The notes: generated from the letters alone by a model not told the origin. A stretch of DNA of 64,000 bases from Carya illinoinensis (GCF_018687715.1 NC_056762.1:39636864-39700863); one strand, 5' to 3'; counted from the stretch's first letter, positions 47,078 to 59,978 are shown. Made by a program: numbers and translations.

Positions 47078-49257
47078 TCAATTTGAAAGGCAAGTCACAG
47101 AAGGAACAGTAGAAGTAGCTGTCCCTTCGGCATTCTTGCAGACAGCCTGAGCATCCTTTCCTGGGTCAGACAACGTTATGTCTATTTGATCCAATACAAT
47201 GTTTTTGCAGCTTTCCTCCGCGCAATTGAAAATTATGGCTTCATCATCTGCTGAAGTCCCATGCACATTACGGTAAGTCACGTCACTCACTGCTACGCTC
47301 GACCCCTACATGAATGCATGGATCATAGTACAGATAATCGATCATAGACATCCATTCGAATGGTTTCAGAAAATTAAGCAACTTGCATTTGAAGAACAAT
47401 ATTGCAGAGCAAAAACAAGAACTGGTGTATGTACATTTTTCAGTACCTTACTGGGGCCTTGAGTACCATCGTGACTGCTGTAAAACTGGTCAATGATGAT
47501 AGGGTGTCGGCTATCTTCAAGGGTGATGTCTTCGAAAGTGATCTTCCTTGCATATCCAGCTCCACCCTAGAAATATTTCAGTAGCTCGTTAAATTTTTTA
47601 TTAGAAAAAAAAAATGGAAAAGGAAAAAAATAGTGTAACATTTAATATATTAATTAATATTTATAGCCATTTTGATCCTCACATCCCACGTCTTGATTCT
47701 TGCACCATTTTGACACCCCTTGAAAGTACAGCCTCCCACGTATACGTCTTCTACTGTATCGTATTTTCCATCTTCTCCAAGGCTTCCAATGCTGCATTAA
47801 TATATATATACACACACAGAAATTAATATACATAAGATATATACACAGACATATTAATTGTAACGTACGACGTTGTATACATATATAATAAACCATTGTC
47901 GACAAACCTTATCCCGTGGCCCGGACCGCAAGTAACTTGGGTGATTTTGATATTAGACGTGCCGCCATTAATAGCAATACAGTCATCACCTACATATATA
48001 TTTAAGTAGTTGAAACAAAAAAGAAAATCAAACGACAATTAGAGCATTCAGCACAACATAAAGCAGTAGTACTGAAGTATTACAGATCGATCATCTATGA
48101 GTATTTATATATATACCGGTTCCTATTATGGATTTTTCAATAGTAATGGCGCTAGAGTGAGAGATGTCAATTCCATCAGTGTTTGGGCTTTCGCCAGGGG
48201 CAGTGATTTCGAGATCAGATATGTAGAAGTCACTGCAGCCACTAATGCTTATATGGTTTTTAGCGCTATTCAGATGCTTTATTCCAGTTAGCCTGGAGGC
48301 CTGACAATCGTTGATGTGAAGAGCCTGCATCATTATATATATATATATATGATTAGCCAGAAACTGAGAAACATATGATCTCCTTAATTTTGAAGTATTG
48401 CAAGAGGAAATTCAACATTTTTCTAAGGGCAAGAAAAAAAAAATGAGTTTTTAATATCTGCCCAAATCCAGAAAAATGGATTTTATCAGTACTATTAGAT
48501 ACATTGATCATGATATATAATACATGACAAGCATATATAATTATTCTTACCGTTGGCCGCTCGCAATTCGAGTTGCAATCTTGCCACCAAGAAGAGCCCT
48601 GACCATCAATTTGTCCACCCCCATCGATCATTAGGCCATTTATTTCTGCGAATTGAATCCACTCATTCTTGCCATTCCATGCATCTCTGCTTGGTGCAAC
48701 AATCGTTCCTTGAAGCTGCAAGAGTAGACATTCATCAATATAAATGATAACAGCATTAATGATAAAACCACCAAAGTAAATGACATGACATGCAATAAAC
48801 GCATGCACATATTACTATATATATAGAGAATATTACCAGAACATGGACGCTGTTGGCTTTGCAGGGGCCTTTGAAAGCAACAGGGCTCAGCATGAATGTC
48901 ATTCCGTTTGGTATTTCGAGGGTTGGGGTGCCTTCAGATGCTCCACACGCGTCCTCCCATGCTTTTAGAAAACTCTATCATGTAAATTAAGAAAAAAAAA
49001 TAGTCATAGATTATCACTCTGTTCATGGGATCGCAGGCCACATGCATTAGTTTAGAGAAATTAAAAAGAAAATAAAGCGAAATATATATTGAACGAGATT
49101 TTCCTACTTGTGAATCGTCAGTTTGGCCATTTCCAACAGCACCATACTGAATCACATTGAAAGTATTTCCTGCAGCTGGAGAAAGAAGAACCCTGGCCCA
49201 GGAACTAAGAGAAGGAGTCAAGAGGATGGAAAGAAGAATGAATATTAGACCTTGCAT
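47078..49257 (-). CDS. Polygalacturonase (GH28), copy 3
   Basis: Eight exons: 49108-49257, 48837-48974, 48551-48715, 48117-48324, 47908-47989, 47683-47791, 47447-47566, 47078-47305; 399 aa, same phases as copies 1 and 2. The catalytic motifs are intact. This is the most diverged copy: C20W at the signal peptide end, D31N and H37Q in exon 1, V-to-A before CGAS in exon 2, K-to-N near the end of exon 3, H-to-Q and R-to-H in exon 4, A284D at the exon 6 donor, V-to-D in exon 8. The Cys-to-Trp change could shift signal cleavage. Otherwise the gene looks functional. Confidence 0.92.
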
Positions 49258-49342
49258 CCTTAAACACAGAGATAGAGATCAGATAATTCAAAGAATTGAG
49301 GGCCGCTGTGATGGATGCAAAGAAGGGAGGGCAGTGATGGAT

Positions 49343-49350
49343 ATTATATA
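49343..49350 (-). promoter_or_regulatory. TATA box of PG3
   Basis: TATATAAT on the minus strand, about 86 bp above the ATG. The CATGCATGCA run upstream is slightly shorter than in PG1 and PG2 (preceded by GCAGAATG). Confidence 0.6.
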
Positions 49351-49702
49351 GAGGCAGCAGAATGCATGCATGCAGTTCTAAGTACCGGAGGGATGGTGTG
49401 TAAGCAAAACATCAAGATCACTGGGCGTACGAATTTCAAAAATTATCCTAATTAATTCGGTAAGCATTGACAATTTGTTTTCCTAATTAGTGAAAGTACT
49501 GTTCATCTCTTCTTTTATTGCAATGATTTCTCCGGATACCATGGTAATTAACCATGCGAAAACATGGTAGGCTGCAACATATACTATCTTTCGGTAAATG
49601 TTTGACATATTATTTGCTGATGACACATGAATTTTTTTTCTTTTTTTCCCATCTGAAAAGAGAATTGAAGGAAAAGCATGGAATCGTACATTCCACACTT
49701 AT

Positions 49703-49883
49703 GAGTTGTTTGGATGGTAAGATGAAATAAAATGGTTTTAGATAAAAGTTTAATAAAATATTATTAGAATATTATTTTTTTAATAGTATTATTGTTTTGA
49801 GATTTGAAATTGATTCTATATTGTGTAAAAATTTAAAAAAATTATAATAATCATATGAGATAGTTTCTCAATCCAAACGACTT
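49703..49883. mobile_element. hAT-type MITE, most complete copy
   Basis: Starts GAGTTGTTTGGATGG and ends ATCCAAACGACTTC, giving terminal inverted repeats of about 13 bp. In A and B only the right part remains, ending ATCCAAACAACTC or similar, with the same left truncation. This shared deletion groups A with B. Confidence 0.7.
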
Positions 49884-50187
49884 CTAAGATGACACACACT
49901 ACACACACATGTATATATATATTATTGATATTGTTGCATGAGTACTTAATTCAAATCAACGTACGTGTTTGTACAAATTAATACATGCAACAAAAATTGG
50001 TAACATTTTCCTCTTATTTTTGATAAATAAATCAAATATTAAAAACTTCAAAGCGGCATATACTGAAATTTTAACTTGGGCTCATATATATATTTTTTTA
50101 AAGAAAATATGCGGATCTTACAGTATCATTTCTTATATATAATATAATATATATATATATATATATATAATGAATGTTTGAGTCTAC

Positions 50188-50218
<31 letters not shown>

Positions 50219-50722
50219 AGCTATAAAAAAAAAAAATATATATATATATATATATACGTTCGCAAACTTTCAACTAATGGGAGAGAAAAATGCCGCATAT
50301 ACGTAGATCATTGAATTTGAGTAAATTAGGTGAGGGAAGGTAGACTCAGAGCCGGCCGAGGCGGAGGGGACAGTAGTCCCGAAAAGTAAATTGAGAGTGA
50401 TTTGCGGAGGGGACAGTATGAATGCACCGCTAGACCATATTGTTTTCAACTTTTCAGGCAGTTCCAAAGACATGTATTTATAAATTATTTTTTTATACTT
50501 CTACTCACTTTTTTAGATAAATTTTATTTGCAGTCCTAAAAATAAAAGGAAAAAGAAGTATTATTTTTTTAAAAAAAAATATTATTGTAATTTTAAAATT
50601 ATTTTTAAAGATAATTGTATAGATTTGCATGAGAAATGAAGACTATATATAAACTAACTCTTTAAAAAAAAAAAATGCATAGAAACATTCATCACATCAA
50701 TAAGCTAGCGGTGAAATATAGA

Positions 50723-50882
50723 GTAAGGTTATGTATAGTCGTAAATAGGAAAGTGTTGTGCAGTCATTTTAAAAAAGAATTAAATTTATCATTAATTTTT
50801 TTCATGTAAATTTCGTATTTATTTACTTTTTCTAAATTGATTGCATAGCGCCTGTATAATCACGACTGCAGCTCTAATTTTA
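50723..50882. mobile_element. MITE, unit C
   Basis: Diverged copy of the GTAATATTATA-type MITE (starts GTAAGGTTATGTATAGTCGT, ends near CACGACTGCAGCTCTAATTT). Same location as in A and B. Confidence 0.55.
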
Positions 50883-51771
50883 TATCAAGGAATTCATGAA
50901 TTTAATATAAAAAAATGTGGCACAATTTCTTGGGCCAAAGAAATTGTATAAACTTTGAAATTCTTCGTTTAGGCCGGATTGAATTGAATTTAATGCTTAC
51001 TTTTAGGATTGACTCACGCGTGCCTTTTCGGTTTGGGGATTTTTCATAGTCCAACAAATTAATTTCTCCGGACTCTCTTTTCTTAGGAGATCATCATATT
51101 ACTTCGGAAAATACCTAGTTGTTAATTTATAAAATTAATAATAATAAGTCCAAGATCAGAAGATAGGATTAAAAAAAGAATTAAAAAAAAAAGGTAAATA
51201 ATTAGGAGTTAATCCATATTATATTAATCGTGTATGTAATAATATAGGTGTATGCATCTTGATCGAGTTCTATGATTTAACTTATAAATACCATTTGATA
51301 ATGATTGACTAATTCTTCAATCATCATGAATAAGATATGTCGATTATAGAGTACCTACCCCTTATCATCGGTGAAGAAGTTCGGTGACATTTATAAAGAT
51401 TAAAGCATGAGCATGTAAAGAATCCACATTCGAGCAAATGAGTAACTTGCTACGAGCCCAAGCCGGTTTGATTCCTGGCCGAACAGTTCTTCTTTCCCTT
51501 TTTTTTTTTTTCTCGTCCTACCGAACACGTTCTGGCCCAAGCCGGTTTGATTCCCGGCCCAATAGGCTTCTTTCCCATATTTTGTTTATTTTTTCGTCCT
51601 ATTTTTGAGTGGATTTTTTACACATACTTTATTTTATTTTTCATCCATTTATCATTTATTTTGCATTCTTCATATCTCACTCTTTCTTTTTTCTTTTTGG
51701 ATTTACTCTCTTTTCATGATAGTTTGTTTTTAGCTAATCCATTGGGAAACTCGGAATTATTAATTAGAAAA

Positions 51772-51978
51772 AATCTACACAACCTCCCAACACCCCAACC
51801 TCCCAACACCCCAACATCCCACCCTTTTTTAATTTTTTAATATTTTTTTTTAATTTATCTTTTTTAAATTAATTTAATTATTTTATTCATTATTTATATA
51901 TTAAATATTTAATAAAAAATAAAATAATAAAAATTAAAAAAAAAGGTGGGGTGTTGGGAAGTTGTGTAGCAAAACCCT
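51772..51978. mobile_element. MITE private to unit C
   Basis: The inverted ends CTACACAACCTCCCAACACC and GGTGTTGGGAAGTTGTGTAG (one mismatch) enclose an AT-rich core, about 200 bp. The left arm holds a partial tandem copy of CCTCCCAACACCCCAA. Units A and B read straight through (ATTAATTATATCTCAA), so the insertion postdates the array. Confidence 0.8.
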
Positions 51979-52316
51979 ATTGATTATATCTCAAGTCTTT
52001 TTACATTTAGCTAGTTTTTTGTCATTTGAAAAAAGAATAGGAATAAGGGAAAAACATAAAAAAACAAAAAAGAGAACAAATCCTCAAATGTTAGGTCTTG
52101 ATGATAACACGATGCATATATATGATCGAACTTGCAACATGGAAAGCAGAGTATGCTTACACGATGCTAAGCATGGAGAATTTGTCTTCAGTATTATAGA
52201 AACGATGATCATGATGAATGTTCACATTTCCAACTCCTAAAAAATGAGAGTCCGGGAATAATTACCATGTACACAGCAAATATCGGAAGGAAGACCTTCG
52301 GAATTTGGTTTGGAAA

Positions 52317-55300
52317 TTAGGTAAAGATATAAACTTCATCATATCCCTTCCTACAGTCATAGACATCAAAATGCAAAATTCAATCAGTAAATAGACATGC
52401 AAGTAATATAATGCAGTGCAACAGGCAATTTCGGCTTACCCCGCCTTCCCACAATAAGTGGGACTGTAATTGTAAATAAGATTGTCGAGCACACGTCGAG
52501 CAGGTGGTCGGTTCAATGACTTCCTTGCCTCACTGCAGAAAACAATACAAGCTCAGTTGAGAACAAACATTTGTAAAGAAATACGAGTATGTTTTCTTTT
52601 CCTAGAAGAGTGATTTGTTAGCACCGTAAGCGGGGCTCTGATTTAGTGTTATAATCAAGAAATCGGTAAATCAAGATGGCGGTCGTATCAATATATATCG
52701 TTTAAAGGAAGTGTAACTCGAGAAACCATTACAACTGCAACACCACATTCATGCAGAAGTTGATGCAAACCCAAATTGATATGAGGTATCTAGATCCAGA
52801 TTCTATGTTGATTATTGAAATACTACCTTTTTTTTTTAAAAAAAAAACCTCATTGTATTCATATTCAACTTGTATCAGGTACAGTATACATTTTATCTAT
52901 AACCAACTGATTAGAAATTCAGTCAGCGCCCTCTGCTATCCAATACATATCTCCCTCACATATCTTCTTCCTCTTCCTCATTGAAGTATGACCTTAAGAA
53001 GATGAATCTGTATAAATATGAAAGGAAAAGCTTAATATCTTCCTTGGACTAAGGGAAATATTACTTATTTTCCCTCAAGGTGGCATAGATTCCCCATATC
53101 AATCTGTACAAATCTGGACTTAGATGTCCCATATCAATTTGGGTTTGCATCATTTGTCTGGCGTCAAAAGTGTAGAGTTAGGGTAAGCAGGGCATTTTTC
53201 TAGGACCCATATCCCATCGGTGAAAAGCTAATAATTTACTCCATCATTGTAATGTGGGCGCATTACAGAGTTCTGGGGTTTAACAGGGTAAAAAGACTCT
53301 ACAAAACAACCACATACAATGCATACAGCCAAAACAACTAGATTTCCCTACTTGGAAACCGTTAAAACTAAAGTGAATGTGTCGGAAAAGTTGACAGCAC
53401 AGCCTAAACCCGCAGAATGAACTAGATGAACTTTTCACTCTCTCAAGTCCCAAGGTCTAACCTGACCAAATGGTTTGCAACATGTTGCGTCACCTGAACT
53501 GCATCCTCTGAGTGCGGAATCATTGATAAGCCCCATTCAAAAGCATTTTTCTGCACGGTGTATGTAATCAGCCATCTTATGTATGAAACATGTGTTACTC
53601 AATTTAGTCAAGCCCTAAAGCTTCTTAGTGAAATGCCAAGTATATGTTTTCTACTTACCAAGATGATGCATGAGTGATATCCAAAAAATCTTTCATAATG
53701 GAAGATTTGAGAAAATTCGTGAATGAAAAGCGTCAACAGGGAGCCAGTTTCGTCAATCAAATTTTCATAATCATAGGGTTAAGTGAATGATCACGTGTCA
53801 GAAGACTATTGGAAGCACGATATAAGAATTACCTCTGGATGCCATTGGAAGGCAGTCACAGGATAGCTGTGTGCGTGTACTGTGGAGATATAAACCTGAT
53901 ATAAACATCACCACTAAATTCAAAATATTCCGAGAGGATATAATAATATGAAGAGTCAAATCCGTATAATATAAAAACAGTATGGCTGTATTCATTACCT
54001 TATTATCTTCATCTGCACTAGTGGTCAAGATCTTAAAAAAGCTGGCTAGATTTTGGTTATCCTCAAACCTTTCAGGTGAGATTCCATACTGTCCCATTAA
54101 GAAAAAAGATCAATTTAGAATATATATATATATAAATATACATATATACATGCATATTGCTTTCAAAACACAGGCAAGACTAGATATAACCAAAATGGAT
54201 CCAAAAGCATACAACTGTAATAGTAGACAAAAGGAAACAAAAATAGATGAAAAACACAAAAGAACAAACAAAACGTCATTTTTTGTTTGAATGGTTCCAA
54301 GCAGAGGAGCAGAAATTTAAAGACAAGAGGAAGGTTATACTCCAACTAAATCATTTTTTTTTTTTAGGTTGTACTCCCAACTAAATCATTTTTTATAGGT
54401 TGTACTCAACTAAATCAATTTTTTTTTTTTGGATAGGTTGTACTCCAACAAAATCATTTTATTGTTTAATAGGTTGTACTCCAACTAAATCATTTGGGAA
54501 ACAAAGTCAAAAGAACACCTTCTACCTCATAGGTGTATTTCATCACTCCTACAGAATTTTATATGTAGTGCCTCACTAAAACATATTTGGTTTATGGTCA
54601 AAAACCAAATCCCTTCAATAAATCCCCAAGTCCAAACACAACTTTCAAGACTGGATCAGAGGACCGCTATTACAGATTCCCAAATCATATCAGACTTTGT
54701 CAAGCTAATATATAAAATTACTAAAAGAAATTTTAATATTAATGAAACAAGATATAGATCAAGACACTCATGGGGAAATTACAAGAAGCAATAGAATTCA
54801 GTATAAAGTGAAAATATTATTGAGTCATCTATGAATTAGAACTTACGTGATGGTTTTGCATGACAAGACAATCTGTACTCAACTTTTTAAGCAAGTCAGG
54901 AGGAAATCTGCAAAAGAATGTACACATCAAGTTGCAATGATATATCACAATAGACTTTTTATGTTTTGATAACTTTGTTATTACTGAGCAATCAAAAGAT
55001 ACCAATTAGTGCTTGTGAAGATGATAGACCATTAAAGAAACTTCAACATCAACATCAAACTTCTGTGAAGTTTACACACAATTTGAGACAATTTTTTTTA
55101 AAAAAAGAACAGAAGAAGCAAGAACACAATGTCTATGAAATAAATTTCCTAACATTATTATATAAAGTTCACTGTTCAGAATAGTAAGAAAATTCAGAAA
55201 AAGAATATGTATTAGCAGTCATCCAGTCATTCAACAATCATAAAAACATAGTTAACAACATTCATACCCTACAATCCACTTTAAGGCCTGCTGAAATTGC

Positions 55301-56332
55301 GTTACCTCCTTTTAAACAAGTAAACATCTCTTTTAAGACATTTTTGGTATCACCCAACAATTCCTGATAAGGGAAAACACTAAAAGCCACAAATCCCTAG
55401 CTACTATACATTGTAGCAAGACATTCTCTACTCTGTCTGCTTGGTCTCCACATGCATCACCATTCTACAGTTGTCTTTTCTCTCAAAAACCATCCACCAT
55501 GAGAATCTTTCCCGAGGGCACTACTCAACTGAAAAATGAAACTTTCCCAGGAACCCTAGCCCACCAAATACTCTTCCAAAACTAACCCAGATACCCTCTC
55601 AAAGTCATTTAAGTATAGCAAATCAAGTTTCCCAATACCAGCCAATCTCCAGAACACTCTATTCTCCTATTCCCCAGAAGGATCAACATACAAAATGCCA
55701 AACAAAGAATCCACCCACTCTAGTTCCCCAGCCAGCAAAGTACACACAGATGTTCCAGCATGGACTTCCATCTTCGGACAAACAAAGTAGGTTCCAATAT
55801 GGGTTTCCATATTCAGACAATCCAAGTATTAGGCTTAACCTTAATTCTTCCCTTCACAGCCACAGAAGATGTATCCCAAACATTGCCTTTTTTTTTTTCA
55901 ACGGTTGGTTGTAAATTAAGAACAATTCACTATCATCATATACAACAATAACACAGAGCATGTACCTGTTTGGAGAGGCTACGACAAAAACACAGATTCA
56001 TTATCAATTTCAATTGCATCAAAATCAATGTACAGATATAATTGAAAACTTGTATACCTTTGAAACACAGTTCCTTCAATTTGTGTGTTTTCCATAAACT
56101 GAAGGGTAGACGCCTGGTCTGTTGCATTAAATGATTCAAGAATATTCTGGTCCTATTATTAAGAAAAAAAAGTCTGGCATTAAATTATAAAAAAGGAAAA
56201 AATTCAACCAGCTTCGCACGACATTAAATCAGAAAATGTTTGGGAATTAAAAACATTTTATATCTTCATTGTAAATGCATACCAATGATCATCTATGCAT
56301 TCAATGAAAGATAATTAAGTCTTGATTTTCAT

Positions 56333-56377
<45 letters not shown>

Positions 56378-59300
56378 GAAAGGAAAACAGCCCCAATCCT
56401 ATCAACCAATATAGGCCATAAAGTAGGAAATATAATGAGTATTACTCAGTCTACTGATGTAAATCTAAACATTTGAAAATAACTAGAAGTATTCCGTAAG
56501 AACAATATTCTCCTGCCGTCAACAGTTTAATTGAATCGACTACAGGAAGAAACATGAGTATACTCAGTCTAGTCATGTGAGGCTAAACATTTGATAATAC
56601 AAAGAGGTATTCCATAAGAACAATATTCTTCTCCTGTCAACAGTTTAATTGAATCAACTACAGGAAGAAACAATATTGACTATTCTGACACTGAAATTCA
56701 ATTTGGAAGTATTTTAAAGGGGTAAAAATGTGAAACAACGGGACAATGAGTTCAGAACCAGAAACCATTTTGTAAAATATATACAAATTAGGATAAAGAT
56801 AGACTACCTTGCTTATGATCATTGTTAATAACTCAAAACCCAAGCAAATAGCGTATAGTGGAAAATGGTCACCAGCATCATTCTTCTTTAAAATTTTCTG
56901 CATCAAGCAATAATAGATAGGTAAGCGAAATCCATAAGTACCAGTTACAAGTCACACATACTTTTATTTTCTTGATATGTTTAGAATGTATAGATACGAA
57001 TAAAAAAAATGTTTAGAATCTATAGATCCATATATAAATGGGCCATCTTAGCATGCTCTCTATTGCAAAGCATATTCTGCTGGTGGATAATTCTTCAAGC
57101 AATGCAAATCTAAGTTTTCACATACATTACTTACCAAAAAAAAGAGAGAGTTTCCAAATACAGATTAAATGGCTAATGAACCAACCACAGTTACCAGCTC
57201 AAGAATGGAAAAAGGAGAAGACATGAGATGAAATTGGAAAACCTAACAAGGTGTATTGTTCGGGATATTATTGTATTAAACATATCCTGCTGAGAAGGCC
57301 TTTGGGGGTAGTTTAGTGCCCCTACTAGTTATGCACCTCAATGGAACCAAAAAAGATATAGAGAAAAAATTGCTTTATTTATGTTTCCTTATTGACCAGT
57401 TTGATTTTTTTTATAAGTATTTTTTTTATATAACTAAGAAAACTTCATTAAAAAGTAAAAAGGTGCAATCCAGGTACAATTTCCTTTATCGACCAAATTG
57501 AGGAATTAAAACAACTTTTCAATATTTTCTTTCAAAACTTAGAAAGCCAAAGTTTGACTTTCTTGTGTAGTGGTTGGCAACATATATATACAATACTCCT
57601 CTAGCATATCCTGCTTCCAATACTTTTTTTCTTGGAATTACTGACATTTCTGATTAATCATTGATACCTGCTTTGGGAAGTGATTTTATCATTAGATAAA
57701 AGTAAAAGTTGATGTACAAGTCACAAAACGCTTCTTATTTTCATTTCCATTATTTTTCCATATGAATCTGGCTCCAAATAATCCCATGACAAGTTTTTTT
57801 TTTTTTATTGGCACCGAGTGTCCGAGAACAAAGTAATCCCATGACAAGTTGTCATATTAATTACAGGCTCCTTTAAAGAATATCAGAAATTCAATTGTGC
57901 ACACGACTCAAAAACAGACTTGATGACAACAACATAAATGTTTTTTTTTTCATAACTCCTGTTCAAAGCAATAACAGCAGAACAAATCAAATAAAACAGA
58001 TCAGATTTCTGCATGAATCAGTCGGTACACACAAACCGAGGCAAAAGAAAAGGAGAAATGTTATGATATTGCCTCAAATCCACATATCTATCTGCAACAG
58101 TTCCACCACAGATTCAAAGCAATGCAAAAAAGACACATAAATTGAACCAGACCACGGATTAAAAGCAAATACCAGAAACCAAAAAAAAAAAGAAAATCAC
58201 CTCCAAATCCAATCAAGAAGGGAAACCAACGAATCAATCTAGGGGAGAAAACCTAGGTTTGGAATTACTTTGCATGATTAGGAGATGCTGAAGCAATCGA
58301 GTAGTAGTATCATATATCTTCTCAAATAAGTAATCATATAAAAGTAGTGAGAGACAGAAGGAACATTGGAGTGGAGGAGACAACTGAACTGTATGAGGCT
58401 TGAGAGTTGAAAGGTCCAAACTATAGCGAATACACTCAATCAAATTTACGTGGAAAATAAAGAGCTTTCTTCATCGAGCATTGATCATGCAGCACAAGTA
58501 ATTTTTATTTTTTCATCTACTAGAACCCAACACATTTCAGATTGTTAAAAGCTACCAATGCCAATTTAGGGTGTGCAGAGACTACTAGATAGTACAAACC
58601 ACTCTGTATATTATTCATTCAACAATTTGGAGAAAAATGATAATTACCTTAAAAATTCTCTCAACAACTTTATAGTACAAACCAGTTTTAGCCCAGCCTC
58701 CTGTGAAGAGCACTCCATTGACCATATCTAGCTTCTGCAATGCACTGTATGTATTTAGTTTGACATCACATCATTGGAGAGGACGGCTAACTCAAGTGCC
58801 AAATAAGTCATTTTAGGGTCATGTCATGAATCTCAGAGATAGTCGACGTTAGCAATACTGTAAGAGCAAATTATCCTATGTAATTCAGACGAACCCGGGC
58901 AATCTTCTCACGAAGCATGCAACAAACCCCAGCATGCACAGAACTAACTGGACATGTAATGTAATTGGATTCTTCATGGCATTTACATGAAATAGGAGAA
59001 GCAACTATATCTTGGTCTTACGTACTAATTTGCGCAATTAAAGGAGCACTGTGCAAAGGATATAGAGCACGTGGAGGCTTTGATTCAGGAATATCAGAGA
59101 GAATAGTACCGGTCACACGCCCAATTCCAACCACGCTTGTCATCGCTCTCGTCCCGAATTGTGAGCGTTTGATGTTTTTTCTTTTGATGTTTTTAATTAT
59201 GAAGAAAACTGTAAAGAGTCAAGTTCCTACTGAAAGTATGGAGCATGAACACAAAAGAAATCACCAACTCCAAATATATATACATATATATATATATATA

Positions 59301-59885
59301 TAGACCGCACTCGACTTACAAGTCAGAACAAGTAATAAGAAATACTCCCCAGGCAAAACCTAGCAAGTTGCTGCAATTCTCACCGTACCCAAACATCCCA
59401 AATTCCGAGAGGGGAAAAAGAAACAAATATTTTACCTCGAAAAGAATCTCGGGAGGCTCGTTATAGATAAGAGGAATGACACGAGCTCCGGCCGATTCAA
59501 CGAATTTCACGTACGAAGCGGCTATGTAGGAAGCGTTGGTCGCATTGCTGAGGCGTCCGGATGCGCCGTCTCCGGGGTGGCTGAGAATGCCGATCACCGG
59601 CCGGTAGTTAAGCTTGGGGCTGGGGCCGACACACCTGGGGGATTCAGGGACGATTTGATTCGGGAGAAGAATCGTGGGCTCGGCCTTGGCGAGACTGAGC
59701 TCCTTGGTGTAGGAAATGAACAGAGGGACCCAGAGATAGTTCCAGATATCTGAGTAGCGGGAGGGGGATGCAGAGGAGGAGGAGTTGGAGGCGAGGGCAG
59801 AGACAGCGTCGTTCGGCATGTCGGAGGCGGAGGAGGAGGAAGATGAGTGGGAGGAAGAGGAGCGGGAGACGGCGTCGTTTGGCAT
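52317..59885 (-). CDS. GGH: Gamma-glutamyl hydrolase, complete copy C
   Basis: Removes glutamates from folate polyglutamates, usually in the vacuole. Ten exons: 59436-59885, 58648-58734, 56808-56897, 56058-56152, 54847-54907, 53999-54088, 53833-53895, 53462-53550, 52440-52532, 52317-52350; 383 aa, phases consistent. The nucleophile is C197 (AICLGFELL, exon 3). H310 and E312 (QWHPE) are the likely His/Glu partners, by analogy with the human enzyme. Exon 1 has PVIGILSHPGDG and SYIAASYVKFVESAGARVIP. The C-terminus is GYDEVYIFT. A Ser-rich N-terminal extension with two MPNDAVS repeats precedes a hydrophobic segment (IWNYLWVPLFISY, about residues 47-59) that is probably the signal. The start could be Met1 (59885) or Met23 (59819). 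Intron 8 has a private insertion of about 0.8 kb. Confidence 0.92.
52575..53410. other. Private segment in GGH-C intron 8 with inverted repeat
   Basis: This segment is not found at the same place in A or B, which have about 30 bp instead. It contains an inverted repeat of about 45 bp: GATGCAAACCCAAATTGATA (from 52762, continuing to about 52808) pairs with TATCAATTTGGGTTTGCATC (ending 53151, starting about 53107), with a loop of about 300 bp. Probably a foldback or MITE-like element. The ends are not defined. Confidence 0.65.
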
Positions 59886-59970
59886 GGTTTAGAAAACGAT
59901 CGAAAAAGGCGTGTAAAAAGAGTTGGGAAGATAGCGGAAAGACGAAGGAAGAGTGACGTGGAATGGGAAT

Positions 59971-59978
59971 AGATATAA
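59971..59978 (-). promoter_or_regulatory. Possible TATA box of GGH-C
   Basis: TATATCTA on the minus strand, 86-93 bp upstream of the ATG. CCACGTCAC (ACGT-core) lies just downstream of it. Weak, single-site evidence. Confidence 0.4.

Larger units (their letters stand above)
49351..52316. other. Spacer between PG3 and GGH-C
   Basis: AT-rich spacer homologous to those of A and B, with a fuller hAT-type MITE (49703-49883), long TA tracts (50140-50255), a MITE (50723-50882), the paired T-arm-like motif (51457-51562) and a private MITE (51772-51978). No gene seen. Confidence 0.6.
44451..58935. repeat. Tandem array unit C (homologous part about 14.5 kb)
   Basis: Third copy, starting with GTATTGGGATTGGGAGAGTG at about 44469. 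It holds PG3 and the only complete GGH. Homology to unit A stops near 58930 (A near 32130), inside GGH intron 1. Beyond this C continues into GGH exon 1 while A switches to RHM. Unit C carries private insertions at 51.77-51.98 kb and 52.58-53.41 kb. Confidence 0.88.
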
